Below are positions 45,538 through 54,014 of a stretch of DNA of 64,000 nt, one piece after another. Position 1 is the first letter of the stretch. Each line of letters begins with the position of its first letter. A program made the translations under genes and the position numbers. The stretch is from Microbacterium sp. SYP-A9085 (GTDB taxonomy: Bacteria > Actinomycetota > Actinomycetes > Actinomycetales > Microbacteriaceae), in contig NZ_WJII01000001.1 in assembly GCF_009649635.1 (NCBI RefSeq), forward strand, positions 930,001 through 994,000, read 5' to 3'. Under the pieces are notes generated by a model. It was given only the letters and a program-made list of their open reading frames with translations, was not told the origin of the DNA and searched no databases.

Positions 45538-46731
45538 ATGTCCCCTCGCCAGACCGCGTTCCGCTCGGCGCCGCTGCTGATCCTCGTGATAGTGCTCGCG
45601 GCCATGATTCTGCGCGGTCCGATCCTGGCGGTAGCGCCGGTCGCGCGCGACATCGGCGCAGAGCTGAGCGTCGGCGCCGGCATCGTGGGCCTGCTCACCA
45701 CGATCCCGATCCTGTGCTTCGCGGTCTGCGCGCCGCTGGCGATCGGCATCATCCGCCGCGCGGGTGCGGACGCCGCACTGAGCCTGACTCTTGCCGGCGT
45801 CATCGTCGGCAGCATCCTGCGCTCGATCGACGGCATCGCCGTGGCCCTGCTCGGCGCCGCCGTCATGGGGGCGTTCGTGACGATCGGCAACGTCGTGCTG
45901 CCGATCATCATCGCGCGCGAGTTCGACGCGCGCCGGGCGCACACGATGACCGGCGTCTACACCGCGGCGATGAATGCGGGCACGATGGCGGTCACACTCG
46001 GCACGGCGCCGCTCGCGTCGGTCGCCGGATGGCGCTGGTCGCTTGTCGTCTGGTCGGTGCTCGGCCTCGCGGCGCTCGCGACGTGGATCCCGCTGCGCGG
46101 CATCCGTCGCGCGCTCGCCCCGCATCCCGGGCCGCGCCCCGCCGGCGAAGACGGCCGCACGTCGGTGCTGCGCCAGGGCCCGACCTGGATGCTTGCGGCC
46201 GCGTTCTGTGGCCAGGCGTTCGCGTTCTACGCGACCACCGCATGGCTGCCGACGCTGCTGTCGGACCAGGGATACGACAGCACTGCGGCGGGCGCCATCG
46301 CCTCGATCTTCCAGATCGCGGGGATCGCGGGGAGCCTGCTGCTGCCGGTCGTCACGCTGCGCGCGTCGATCCGAGTCGGCGTGCTGTGCGTAGGCATCGG
46401 CTGGCTCGCGGTGCCGCTGGGGTTCCTGTTCGCGCCGTCGCTGTGGCTGGCGTGGTGCGCTATCGGCGGGGCGGCGCAGGGTGCCGGCATCACGCTCGTG
46501 TACATCATGATCAACGCGTTCCGCGACGACGAGCACACGACGGCCGGGCGGTCCGGCATCGTGCAGGGCGTCGGGTACGCGGTCGCCGCCGCGGGCCCGC
46601 TGCTGCTGGGCGCGGTGCACGAGGCGACGGATGCCTGGGTGTGGCCGCTGATCATCGTGCTCATCGCGGTGCTGGTGTTCCTCGGGCCGGGCCTCGTCGT
46701 GGCGTCGGCGCTGCGCCGGCGCGCCGCCTGA
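45538..46731 (+). CDS. CynX/NimT-family MFS transporter (copy 2)
   Basis: Major facilitator of 397 residues, 12 helices, related to the divergent copy 1 (AAMILRGPILAVAPVARDIG at the N-terminus, LLTTIPILCFAVCAPLA in helix 2). It shares the operator between the two genes, which is also found before pcaHG. Probable substrate: an aromatic acid of the pathway, by regulation only. The start was set at MSPRQTAF; the frame upstream overlaps the other transporter and is not real. Confidence 0.86.
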   Translation: MSPRQTAFRSAPLLILVIVLAAMILRGPILAVAPVARDIGAELSVGAGIVGLLTTIPILCFAVCAPLAIGIIRRAGADAALSLTLAGVIVGSILRSIDGIAVALLGAAVMGAFVTIGNVVLPIIIAREFDARRAHTMTGVYTAAMNAGTMAVTLGTAPLASVAGWRWSLVVWSVLGLAALATWIPLRGIRRALAPHPGPRPAGEDGRTSVLRQGPTWMLAAAFCGQAFAFYATTAWLPTLLSDQGYDSTAAGAIASIFQIAGIAGSLLLPVVTLRASIRVGVLCVGIGWLAVPLGFLFAPSLWLAWCAIGGAAQGAGITLVYIMINAFRDDEHTTAGRSGIVQGVGYAVAAAGPLLLGAVHEATDAWVWPLIIVLIAVLVFLGPGLVVASALRRRAA

Positions 46732-46818
46732 CGCGCCGCACGCCTTCGCGTGTCTTCCGTCGAATTGCGGTCCCGTGGTGTCGCATCGGCGGCGTGATGC
46801 GGCATCCCGGGACGGCGA

Positions 46819-48003
46819 TTACACGAGTGGCGGGTGCGGCCAGCCGGTGTAGGCCTCGGCCAGGTAGGTGCGGCCGGCGCGCGACTCGGTCACCGAGCGC
46901 AGCTCGCCGAGCTGCCGCATCGCGTCGAACTCCGAGGTGCCGGGAACCTGATGCAGCATGCTCGTCATCCACCACGAGAAGTTCTGCGCCTTCCAGATGC
47001 GGTGCAGCGCCGCCTGCTCGTAGCCCTCGAGCGGCCGGATGTCGTCCTCGAGCAGGAGCACGCGCAGCGCATCGTTCAGCAGCAGCACGTCGGCGATGGC
47101 CAGGTTCATCCCCTTCGCGCCTGTCGGCGGGACGGTGTGCGCGGCATCCCCGACCAGCGCGACGCGGCCGCGGCGCAGCTCGCGGGCGACGAAGCTGCGG
47201 AACTGCAGCACGTCGCGCTGGAAGATCGGCCCCTCCTTGAGCGTCGTTCCGGGGACCCGCGACTGCAGGATCTCCCACAGCTGCTCCTGCGTGTACGCGT
47301 CGGGGTCGACATCCGGGTCGCACTGGAAGTACATCCGCTGCACCGTGTCCGAGCGCTGGCTGATCAGCGCGAACCCGTTCGGCGAGTTGCTGTAGATCAG
47401 CTCGTCCGCGCTCGGCGGCGCCTCGCACAGGATGCCGAACCACGCGAACGGATACTCGCGGTACAGGCCCGCGCGCGATCCCGACATCGCCTTGCGCACG
47501 ATCGAGTGCGAGCCGTCGGCACCTACGACGACCTCGGCTACGATCTCGACCTCGGTCCCCTCGGCGTTGACGGCGACCACCCGCGGCTGCTCGCCGTCGA
47601 CATCCTCCACCCGCTGTGCGGTCAGCTCGAACCGGATGTCCTGCCCCGCCGGCAACAGCGTGCCCAGAAGATCCTGGAGCACGAGGTGCTGTGGATACAG
47701 CCACACGCCGCGACCCACGAGGTCGGCGAAGTCGATGCGGTGGCCGGCGCCGTCGAAACGCAGCTCGATACCGTCGTGGCGCATCCCCACCTGGTGCGCG
47801 TGCGTGTCGACGCCCGCCGCCAGCAGCGCCTGCACCGTGCCCTCCTCGAGGATCCCCGCGCGGATCGTCTGCTCGATGTCCTCGCGCGAGCGGCTGTCGA
47901 TCACGACGGATTCGATGCCGGCGTTGCGCAGCAGCTGAGCGAGCAAAAGTCCGGCGGGGCCGGCGCCGACGATGGCGACCCGGGTGCGGACGGTGGTGGT
48001 CAT
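46819..48003 (-). CDS. pobA: 4-hydroxybenzoate 3-monooxygenase
   Basis: FAD monooxygenase of 394 residues, the same length as Pseudomonas PobA, converting 4-hydroxybenzoate to protocatechuate. Motifs: VAIVGAGPAGLLLAQLL (about 8-24, FAD), VVGADGSHSIVRKAM (DG motif, about 158), RVALVGDAAHTVPPTGAKGMN (described; GD motif about 282). The segment RIDFADLVGR (about 80) matches the PobA substrate/NADPH region. ATG with AAGGAG upstream. It stands alone on the minus strand and links the phd side-chain pathway to the pca genes. Confidence 0.93.
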   Translation of the reverse strand: MTTTVRTRVAIVGAGPAGLLLAQLLRNAGIESVVIDSRSREDIEQTIRAGILEEGTVQALLAAGVDTHAHQVGMRHDGIELRFDGAGHRIDFADLVGRGVWLYPQHLVLQDLLGTLLPAGQDIRFELTAQRVEDVDGEQPRVVAVNAEGTEVEIVAEVVVGADGSHSIVRKAMSGSRAGLYREYPFAWFGILCEAPPSADELIYSNSPNGFALISQRSDTVQRMYFQCDPDVDPDAYTQEQLWEILQSRVPGTTLKEGPIFQRDVLQFRSFVARELRRGRVALVGDAAHTVPPTGAKGMNLAIADVLLLNDALRVLLLEDDIRPLEGYEQAALHRIWKAQNFSWWMTSMLHQVPGTSEFDAMRQLGELRSVTESRAGRTYLAEAYTGWPHPPLV

Positions 48004-48108
48004 GGGTCTCCTTCGACGGCGCGGCTCACACAAGCAGGGTGTCGCACCATTGTGGACGCCGCCGGGCGCCTGGAAGCAAGGATTCTCGTTGAACGGGGAT
48101 GCCGCTGC

Positions 48109-48295
48109 CGTTCATGACACAGGAGATTGTGCCGTGGCCCCCGCGACGCGCCGCTTCAGGCGGGCCGCGCCGCCGATCTTCCTGCGACGTGAACGGGGTG
48201 CCGGCGCCGGTTCACGTGACAGGAGAAATCTGTCCCGGGCCCCGCGACGCGCCGCCCGACCGCGCCGCGCCGCCGATCTTCCTGCGAGACGAACG
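48109..48295. repeat. 87-bp palindromic element, copies 2 and 3 in tandem
   Basis: Two 87-bp elements (48109-48195 and 48209-48295) with a 100-bp period, each bounded by GTTCAC/T...ACAGGAG and CTTCCTGCGA...GAACG. A remnant right end (about 48080-48095) precedes them. They fill most of the 315-bp gap between pobA and the IclR gene. Copy 1 lies at 28961. Confidence 0.82.
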
Positions 48296-48318
48296 TGACA
48301 CCCGACGCCGCGCCCGAG

Positions 48319-49065
48319 TCATCGCTCGAGTCGAGAGTGGATGTCGCGGGCTGCGCGATGCAGGGCGGACAGCGCGTCGTCGACCGCGGCATCCCGGGCC
48401 ACCACGACCGACAGGGCCGCCACCACGGCGCCGGACCTGTCGCGCACCGGCACGGCCAGGCCGGTCGCCACCTCCTCGATGGAGCCGGGGGCCACGGCGT
48501 GCCCGAGCCGACGGACCTCGGCGAGCTTGCGGCGCAGCGCCGCCGGGTCGGTGATCGTGGCCGGTGTGAGCGCCGCCAGGGGAGCCGCGAGCACCCGCTC
48601 CTGCAGCTCGGCCGGGCCGTGCGCGAGCAGCACCAGCCCCGAGCTCGAGGCGTGCAGCGGCAGGCGGCCGGCGATCCGGGTGATGTTCGACGTGGCATCC
48701 GGGCTGGACAGCCGCTCCAGGAACAGGGCCTCGTCCTGCTCGAGGATCGCGAGCTGCGTGTGCTCTCCGACCCGGGACTGCACCAATGCCATCGCGGGCA
48801 TCGCCGCCTGCCGCAGCCGCAGGGCCGCTGACGAACGGGTGGCCAGTTCCCACAATCGCATCCCCACGCGGACGCGTTGGTCCTCGTCGCGCTCGAGCAG
48901 GCCCACCTCGACCAGCTCGCCCACGAAGCGGTGCGCCGTGGAGGAGGGCAGGCCCGCCCGGCGCCCGATCTGCGACGCCGTCTGCACGGTGCGGGTGGGG
49001 GTGAACGTCTCCAGCACCCGCAGCAGGCGCTCGGTGACCGAATCGCCGGACGGAGAGTTGGCCAT
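48319..49065 (-). CDS. IclR-family transcriptional regulator (divergent from the MobA-like gene)
   Basis: Regulator of 248 residues. The N-terminal winged helix includes TASQIGRRAGLPSSTAHRFVGEL (described; about 29-51), followed by an IclR effector domain with LPLHASSSGLVLLAHGPAEL (about 128) and the C-terminal ALSVVVARDAAVDDAL. It is divergent from the aromatic hydroxylase gene with about 80 bp between, so control of that gene is likely. The ligand is probably a hydroxybenzoate. Confidence 0.88.
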   Translation of the reverse strand: MANSPSGDSVTERLLRVLETFTPTRTVQTASQIGRRAGLPSSTAHRFVGELVEVGLLERDEDQRVRVGMRLWELATRSSAALRLRQAAMPAMALVQSRVGEHTQLAILEQDEALFLERLSSPDATSNITRIAGRLPLHASSSGLVLLAHGPAELQERVLAAPLAALTPATITDPAALRRKLAEVRRLGHAVAPGSIEEVATGLAVPVRDRSGAVVAALSVVVARDAAVDDALSALHRAARDIHSRLER

Positions 49066-49093
49066 GGGGCTACCTTCTCACGCGCCGGGGCGG

Positions 49094-49121
49094 TATGATC
49101 GTTGGGGTCCAAACTAATTGG
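49094..49121 (+). promoter_or_regulatory. Promoter region of the MobA-like gene
   Basis: A good -10 hexamer TATGAT (49094-49099) is followed by the short inverted repeat CCAA-N5-TTGG (49109-49121). A -35 is not clear. The repeat may be the IclR operator; the evidence is weak. Confidence 0.4.
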
Positions 49122-49144
49122 TCGAGCGATCGAAGGAGATCCCC

Positions 49145-51040
49145 GTGCAGTTCTACCGCGACGGATACCGCCCCGGCGATCCCGACATCCAGCCTCCCGC
49201 CGGGCACGCGCTGACCCGGAGCCGCGAGATCGGGGAGACCGTCGATGTGCTCATCGTGGGCACCGGCCCTGCCGGCACGGTGCTGGCCGCACAGCTGGCG
49301 GCCTTCCCGGAGATCGACACCCGCATCATCGAGCGCCGCGACGGAGCGCTGCAGGTCGGTCAGGCCGACGGCGTCGCATGCCGCACCGTCGAGATGTTCC
49401 AGGCGTTCGGCCTGGCCGAGGCCCTGCTGCGCGAGGCGTACTGGGTGAACGAGGTGCGCTTCTGGGGCCCCTCCGCGCAAGACCGCTCCCGCATCGCGCG
49501 CACCGGCTGGGTCGAGGACACCCCGCCTGGGCTCAGCGAGTTCCCGCACGTGATCGTGAACCAGGCGCGCATGCAGCAGTACCTGCTCGAGCACGCGCAG
49601 AGATCGGCCGCCAAGCTCGCCCCCGACTACGGCATCGAGTTCGTCACCTACGAGCTGGCCGACGGCGAGCATCCGGTGCGAGCGACGCTGCGCCGCGTGT
49701 CCACCGGCGAGGAGTTCACCGTGCGCGCGAAGTACGTGGTGGGCTGCGACGGTGCGCGCAGCAACGTGCGCCGCGCGCTCGGCCGCGAGCTCAAGGGCGA
49801 CGCCGCGAATCATGCGTGGGGCGTGATGGATGTCCTTGCCGTCACCGACTTCCCGGACTGGCGGACCAAGAACGTGGTCCAGTCCGACGGCAAGGGCAGC
49901 CTGCTGATGATCCCGCGCGAGGGCGGCAACATGGTGCGCTGCTACGTCGATCTCGGCGCCGTCCCCGCCGGAGATGCCCAGATCCGCAAGACCACCGTCG
50001 AGCAGATCGCCGCCGTCGCGAATGCGATCCTGCACCCCTACGCGATCGACGTCCGCTCGGTCGCGTGGTCCAGTGTCTACGAGGTCGGCCAGCGCCTCGC
50101 CGACCGCTTCGACGACCTGCCAGACGACGCCCCGGACGAGCGCAGCCCCCGGGTGTTCGTGGCCGGGGACGCCTGCCACACCCACAGCGCGAAGGCGGGG
50201 CAGGGCATGAACGTGTCGATGCAGGACGCGTTCAACCTCGGCTGGAAGCTCGCCGCCGTGCTGCGCGGGCATGCCCACGCCGCGCTGCTGCGCAGCTACT
50301 CGCAGGAGCGGCAGGCGGTCGCGCACGATCTCATCGAGTTCGACAGGTTCTGGTCGGCGTTCATCGCCCAGCCCGCCCTGGATCCGGACCACCCCGAGCA
50401 CGGGGGCGTCTCGACACAGGACATGCAGGCCGAATTCGCCCGGCAGGGCAGGTACACAGCGGGGCTTGCGACCCGGTACACGCCCTCGGCGCTGACCGGA
50501 GCGGGCGAGCATCAGGCCCTCGCGTCCGCATTCGAGATCGGCACCCGATTCCATTCCGCGCCCGTGCAGCGGGTGGCCGATGCACGGCGGATGGAGCTCG
50601 GCCACACGCACCGCGCCGACGGCCGCTGGCGGGTGTATGCGTTCGGCGACGCCGACGGGACCGCGCTGCGCGAGCTCGCCCGGTGGCTGACGGACGCCGC
50701 GGACTCGCCCATCAGGTCGTTCACTCCGGAAGACGCCGACATGGACAGCGTGATCGAGGTGCACGGCATCTTCCGGGGCTCCTGCCACGACGTCGACATC
50801 GCCACGCTCCCCGAGATCCTGCTTCCGCACACCGGACCGCTCGGCCTGCAGGACTGGGAGCGGGCGTGGGCGCTCGACCCCGCGGTGGACATCTTCGCCG
50901 AGCGTGGCATCGCCGACGCCGGCGCGATCGTCATCGTGCGGCCCGACCAGTACGTGGCCACGGTGCTGCCGTTGACCGCCCGCGATGAGCTGCGCGAGTT
51001 CTTCGCGGGGTTCCTGCTGCCCGCACGGGCATCCCGGTGA
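49145..51040 (+). CDS. FAD aromatic hydroxylase, probable 3-hydroxybenzoate 4-monooxygenase (MobA-like)
   Basis: Phenol-hydroxylase-type flavoprotein of 631 residues. FAD motif VLIVGTGPAGTVLAAQL (about 36-52), DG motif VVGCDGARSNVRRAL (about 199), GD motif VAGDACHTHSAKAGQGMN (about 339-356), then a thioredoxin-like C-terminal domain (about 460-631). Length matches MobA of Comamonas (about 639), which makes protocatechuate from 3-hydroxybenzoate and fits the adjacent pcaHG. Phenol 2-monooxygenase is the alternative. GTG start preceded by AAGGAG; an upstream in-frame TTG is less likely. Confidence 0.83.
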   Translation: MQFYRDGYRPGDPDIQPPAGHALTRSREIGETVDVLIVGTGPAGTVLAAQLAAFPEIDTRIIERRDGALQVGQADGVACRTVEMFQAFGLAEALLREAYWVNEVRFWGPSAQDRSRIARTGWVEDTPPGLSEFPHVIVNQARMQQYLLEHAQRSAAKLAPDYGIEFVTYELADGEHPVRATLRRVSTGEEFTVRAKYVVGCDGARSNVRRALGRELKGDAANHAWGVMDVLAVTDFPDWRTKNVVQSDGKGSLLMIPREGGNMVRCYVDLGAVPAGDAQIRKTTVEQIAAVANAILHPYAIDVRSVAWSSVYEVGQRLADRFDDLPDDAPDERSPRVFVAGDACHTHSAKAGQGMNVSMQDAFNLGWKLAAVLRGHAHAALLRSYSQERQAVAHDLIEFDRFWSAFIAQPALDPDHPEHGGVSTQDMQAEFARQGRYTAGLATRYTPSALTGAGEHQALASAFEIGTRFHSAPVQRVADARRMELGHTHRADGRWRVYAFGDADGTALRELARWLTDAADSPIRSFTPEDADMDSVIEVHGIFRGSCHDVDIATLPEILLPHTGPLGLQDWERAWALDPAVDIFAERGIADAGAIVIVRPDQYVATVLPLTARDELREFFAGFLLPARASR

Positions 51041-51528
51041 GCACCGGGTCGGCTGCGATGATGGATGCCGTGTCCTCCCGATCGTCCGTCGCGGCCGAAC
51101 CCGCCCTGCCCGAGCCGCAGGGGCACGTCGGCAATCTCATCCGACGGGCGCAGCAGCTGCACGCCTCCCTGTGGGCGCGGGTAGTGTCCACCGAGACCAC
51201 CAGTGCGCAGTACAGCATCCTGCTGGTCCTCGAGCGTCGCGGCGAGGCCAGCCAGCGCGAGCTGTGCGACGAGGTCGACCTCGACCGCTCCACGGTGGCA
51301 GACCTCGCCGGCCGCATGGAGCGCCGCGGACTCATAGCCCGCCGCCGCGCCGTCGGCGACGCGCGCCGCAATGTGGTGACCCCCACCGACGCCGGGCTCG
51401 CCGAGCGCCGGCGCCTGGCCCCGCTCGTGGACGAGGTGCAGCGACTGCTGACCGCGCCGCTGGCGGCGGAGGATGCCGCGGCCCTGCACCGCGGGCTGCG
51501 CCAGATGCTGGAGCGCCCGCCGGCCTGA
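51037..51528 (+). CDS. MarR-family transcriptional regulator
   Basis: Winged-helix protein of 163 residues. Recognition region ASQRELCDEVDLDRSTVADL (about 72-91) and wing LIARRRAVGDARRNVVTPT with the family's Asp-x-Arg. Its GTG overlaps the stop of the hydroxylase gene by 4 bp, so the two are co-translated and the regulator probably senses the hydroxylase substrate or product. It is thus one of three regulators within 4 kb. Confidence 0.87.
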   Translation: MSTGSAAMMDAVSSRSSVAAEPALPEPQGHVGNLIRRAQQLHASLWARVVSTETTSAQYSILLVLERRGEASQRELCDEVDLDRSTVADLAGRMERRGLIARRRAVGDARRNVVTPTDAGLAERRRLAPLVDEVQRLLTAPLAAEDAAALHRGLRQMLERPPA

Positions 51529-51590
51529 TCCCCGTCCGGCACGGCTGGGCGCGCCGTCGGCGCGAGATACCCTCGCCCGAAGGAGGAATC

Positions 51591-52346
51591 ATGGCCGACG
51601 GGATGCTGACGCGCGTGGTGAGCGTGCTGTCGTGCTTCACCGAGGACGAGCCGGATGCCACCGCCGGCCGCATCGCGCAGCGCACCGGCATCCCCTCCTC
51701 CACCCTGCACCGCCTGCTCGCCGACCTCGTCGCCGAGGGGCTTCTCGCGCGCGGCCCGGGCCGCACCTACACGATCGGCGCGCGGCTGTGGGAACTGGGC
51801 GAGCTGTCGCCGCTGTCGCTGCGGCTGCGCGAAACAGCGCTGTCGCACATGGTCCGGCTCTACGAGGCCACCGGCGAGAACGTGCACCTCGCCGTGCTCG
51901 ACGGCGCGACCCCCGAGACCTCCGCGGCCCTGTACGTCGGCCGGCTCACCGGCAGCGACTCGATCCCCACGCTGAGCCGGATGGGCGGCCGGCACCCGCT
52001 GCACACCACCGGCGTCGGCAAGGCGCTGCTCTCTACGCGGGACGGGGAGTGGCTGGACCGCTTCCTCACGGTGCCGCTGGAGCGGGAGACCACGCGGTCC
52101 GTCACCGACCCGGACGAACTGCGCGAACAGCTCGCCCGGGCCCGGGCGCGCGGCTACGCCACCACCCGCGAGGAGATGACGCTCGGCAACATCTCGGTGG
52201 CAGCCCCCGTCGCGCCGGTGGAGGACCTGCCACCGATAGCCATCGGCGTGGTCGTGCACCTGGACCGCGCAGACGAGCGACGGCTGTCCCCGCTCGTGGT
52301 CCAGGCCGCCCGCGACCTGCACCACGACCTGCGATCCTCTCACTGA
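51591..52346 (+). CDS. IclR-family transcriptional regulator upstream of pcaHG
   Basis: Regulator of 251 residues. The HTH region reads TAGRIAQRTGIPSSTLHRLL (about 25-44); the effector domain contains HPLHTTGVGKALLSTRDGEW (about 141). The ATG has AAGGAGG 5-6 nt upstream. It ends in a hairpin whose loop is the stop codon and is followed 35 bp later by the palindrome before pcaH. By position it is the best candidate for binding that palindrome and its twin at 45487. Confidence 0.88.
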   Translation: MADGMLTRVVSVLSCFTEDEPDATAGRIAQRTGIPSSTLHRLLADLVAEGLLARGPGRTYTIGARLWELGELSPLSLRLRETALSHMVRLYEATGENVHLAVLDGATPETSAALYVGRLTGSDSIPTLSRMGGRHPLHTTGVGKALLSTRDGEWLDRFLTVPLERETTRSVTDPDELREQLARARARGYATTREEMTLGNISVAAPVAPVEDLPPIAIGVVVHLDRADERRLSPLVVQAARDLHHDLRSSH

Positions 52347-52354
52347 GTGAGAGG
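52336..52354 (+). terminator. Short hairpin over the IclR stop codon
   Basis: CCTCTCAC-TGA-GTGAGAGG: a perfect 8-bp stem whose 3-nt loop is the stop codon. It may act as a weak terminator, or alternatively as a protein-binding palindrome. Confidence 0.45.
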
Positions 52355-52380
52355 CGAAGCCGTCACCGCGACCCTCGCAT

Positions 52381-52400
52381 GTCACTATCGACATAGTGAC
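52381..52400 (+). promoter_or_regulatory. Operator GTCACTAT-N4-ATAGTGAC before pcaH
   Basis: GTCACTATCGACATAGTGAC is a perfect inverted repeat (8-bp arms) 36 bp before the pcaH start. Its inner sequence TCACTATCG--ATAGTGA is shared with the site between the CynX-type transporters at 45487-45506. Confidence 0.82.
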
Positions 52401-52435
52401 GCCCACGATGACAAGGGCGCGTCGAAGGAGACACC

Positions 52436-53302
52436 ATGACCGATGCCGATCCCACCGGCGCTGAGGCTTTCTCGTCCTCCGTCGTCCTCGAGCAGGGCGG
52501 CACGGCCGCGGCCCCCGAGTCGCTGCTCGCGTCGCACGACTTCCCGCCGCAGTCCCAGATCACCCAGGAGATCCAGGACCTGCACGCGGAATACGAGCGC
52601 CGCGAGGCCGCGGGCGAAGAGCTCCCTCTCACGATGCACAACTTCCCGCCGTATCGTTCCAGCCTGCTGCGGCATCCCACGAAGAACCCGAAGCTCGTCG
52701 ACCCCGAGACGATCGAGCTGTCCTCGCCGGCATTCGGACAGCGCGACGTCGCGGCGATCGAGTCGGACCTGACCCTGCAGCACTCCGGAGAGCCGCTGGG
52801 CGAGCGCATCACGGTGCGCGGTCGCCTGCTGGACTCGTGGGGCCGCCCGGTGGCCAACCAGCTCCTCGAAATCTGGCAGGCCAACTCGGCCGGCCGCTAT
52901 ATCCACCAGCGCGACCAGCACCCCGCCCCGCTCGACCCGAACTTCACCGGCGCCGGCCGCACCGTCACGAACGACAACGGCGAGTACCTGTTCACGACGA
53001 TCAAGCCCGGTCCGTACCCGTGGAAGAACCACCAGAACGCGTGGCGGCCCGCTCACATCCACTTCTCCGTGTTCGGCAGCGCGTTCACGCAGCGGATCAT
53101 CACGCAGATGTACTTCCCGGGCGACCCGCTGTTCGCCCTTGACCCGATCTACAACTCGATCCGACGCGAGCAGGACCGCCAGCGCCTGATCAGCACGTAC
53201 GACCACGACCTCACCGTCCCCGAGTTCTCGATGGCCTACCGCTGGGACATCGTCGTCGACGGACCGGATGCCACGTGGACCGAACCCGAGGGAGAGCACT
53301 GA
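52436..53302 (+). CDS. pcaH: Protocatechuate 3,4-dioxygenase beta subunit
   Basis: Iron-binding subunit of the intradiol dioxygenase that opens protocatechuate to 3-carboxy-cis,cis-muconate, 288 residues. The non-haem Fe(III) ligands are visible: a Tyr in SAGRYIHQ (about 158), a Tyr in GPYPW (about 196) and the two His in RPAHIHFS (about 207-209). The N-terminal ~50 residues, with acidic and Gln-rich stretches, are usual in actinobacterial PcaH. ATG after AAGGAG. It overlaps pcaG by 1 bp. Confidence 0.96.
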   Translation: MTDADPTGAEAFSSSVVLEQGGTAAAPESLLASHDFPPQSQITQEIQDLHAEYERREAAGEELPLTMHNFPPYRSSLLRHPTKNPKLVDPETIELSSPAFGQRDVAAIESDLTLQHSGEPLGERITVRGRLLDSWGRPVANQLLEIWQANSAGRYIHQRDQHPAPLDPNFTGAGRTVTNDNGEYLFTTIKPGPYPWKNHQNAWRPAHIHFSVFGSAFTQRIITQMYFPGDPLFALDPIYNSIRREQDRQRLISTYDHDLTVPEFSMAYRWDIVVDGPDATWTEPEGEH

Positions 53303-53856
53303 TGACCGAGAAGACCCTGGAGAAGACCCCGGGCCAGACGCTCGGCCCGTTCTATTTCTCCGGCACCGTCTACCCGAAGATGCACGAGGTGGTCCACCCG
53401 TTCAGCCCGGGCGCCATCATCCTCGGCGGCACCGTGTACGACGGCGCCGGCGCGCCGATCCCGGACTGCCTGGTCGAGATCTTCGGCGCCGACACCGACG
53501 GCACCGTCTCCCGCGCCCGCGGCGCGCGCCGCCGCGACGACCACACCTTCACCGGCTTCGGGCGCTCGTTCGCGACCGACGACGGCCGCTACGAGTTCTG
53601 GACCCGCAACCCCGGCGCCGCCGCCGGCAAGGCGCCGTTCTTCGCGGTCGTCCTGTTCGCGCGGGGCCTGCCCGACAAGCTGCACACCCGCATCTACCTG
53701 CCCGAGGACGAAGCCGCGCTCGCCGCCGACCCGCTGCTGTCGTCGTTGACGGCCGAAGAGCGGGCGACACTGATCGCGACGCGCCTGCCCGACGGGTCGC
53801 TGCGTCACGACATCCGTCTGCAGGGTGAGAACGAGACCGTCTTCCTCACGTACTGA
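53302..53856 (+). CDS. pcaG: Protocatechuate 3,4-dioxygenase alpha subunit
   Basis: Non-catalytic partner subunit of 184 residues. It has TPGQTLGPFYFSGTVYP at the N-terminus and the intradiol beta-sandwich (GGTVYDGAGAPIPDCLVEI, about 45-63). The iron ligands of PcaH are replaced, as expected for the alpha chain; HTRIYLPEDE occupies the equivalent place. The start codon shares one base with the pcaH stop (TGATG), so translation is coupled. Confidence 0.95.
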   Translation: MTEKTLEKTPGQTLGPFYFSGTVYPKMHEVVHPFSPGAIILGGTVYDGAGAPIPDCLVEIFGADTDGTVSRARGARRRDDHTFTGFGRSFATDDGRYEFWTRNPGAAAGKAPFFAVVLFARGLPDKLHTRIYLPEDEAALAADPLLSSLTAEERATLIATRLPDGSLRHDIRLQGENETVFLTY

Positions 53857-53894
53857 GGCAGTCGATGGATGTGGGATGCCTCCGGGCGGCGCAT

Positions 53895-53949
53895 CGTGTC
53901 GCAGAACGCGCGGCTTCACACAGGCACAAGCCGCAGGTTGTGTGACACG
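53895..53949. repeat. Solo copy of the 62-bp-family palindromic unit
   Basis: Imperfect 21-bp arms (left starts CGTGTCGCAGAACGCGCGGC; right ends TTGTGTGACACG) with 17 of 21 matches around a 13-nt loop. The ends are the same as the units of the array at 11850-12378. It lies between pcaG and pcaB and may reduce read-through. Confidence 0.75.
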
Positions 53950-53984
53950 GTGCGCGGCATCCGATCCCGGAGCGTTCCGCACAC

Positions 53985-53999
53985 AGCGTTCGATACGCT
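53985..53999 (+). promoter_or_regulatory. Possible PcaR half-site before pcaB
   Basis: AGCGTTCGATACGCT contains GTTCGATA, as in the left half of known PcaR boxes, and forms a 5-bp inverted repeat. It lies 16 bp before the pcaB start. The right half does not fit the consensus, so support is weak. Confidence 0.35.
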
Positions 54000-54014
54000 C
54001 GCAGGGGAGGTGCC

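Noticed and set aside
48099..48554. Short plus-strand frames across the 87-bp elements
   Set aside because: Open only because of high GC; they run antisense into the IclR gene and lack start signals.
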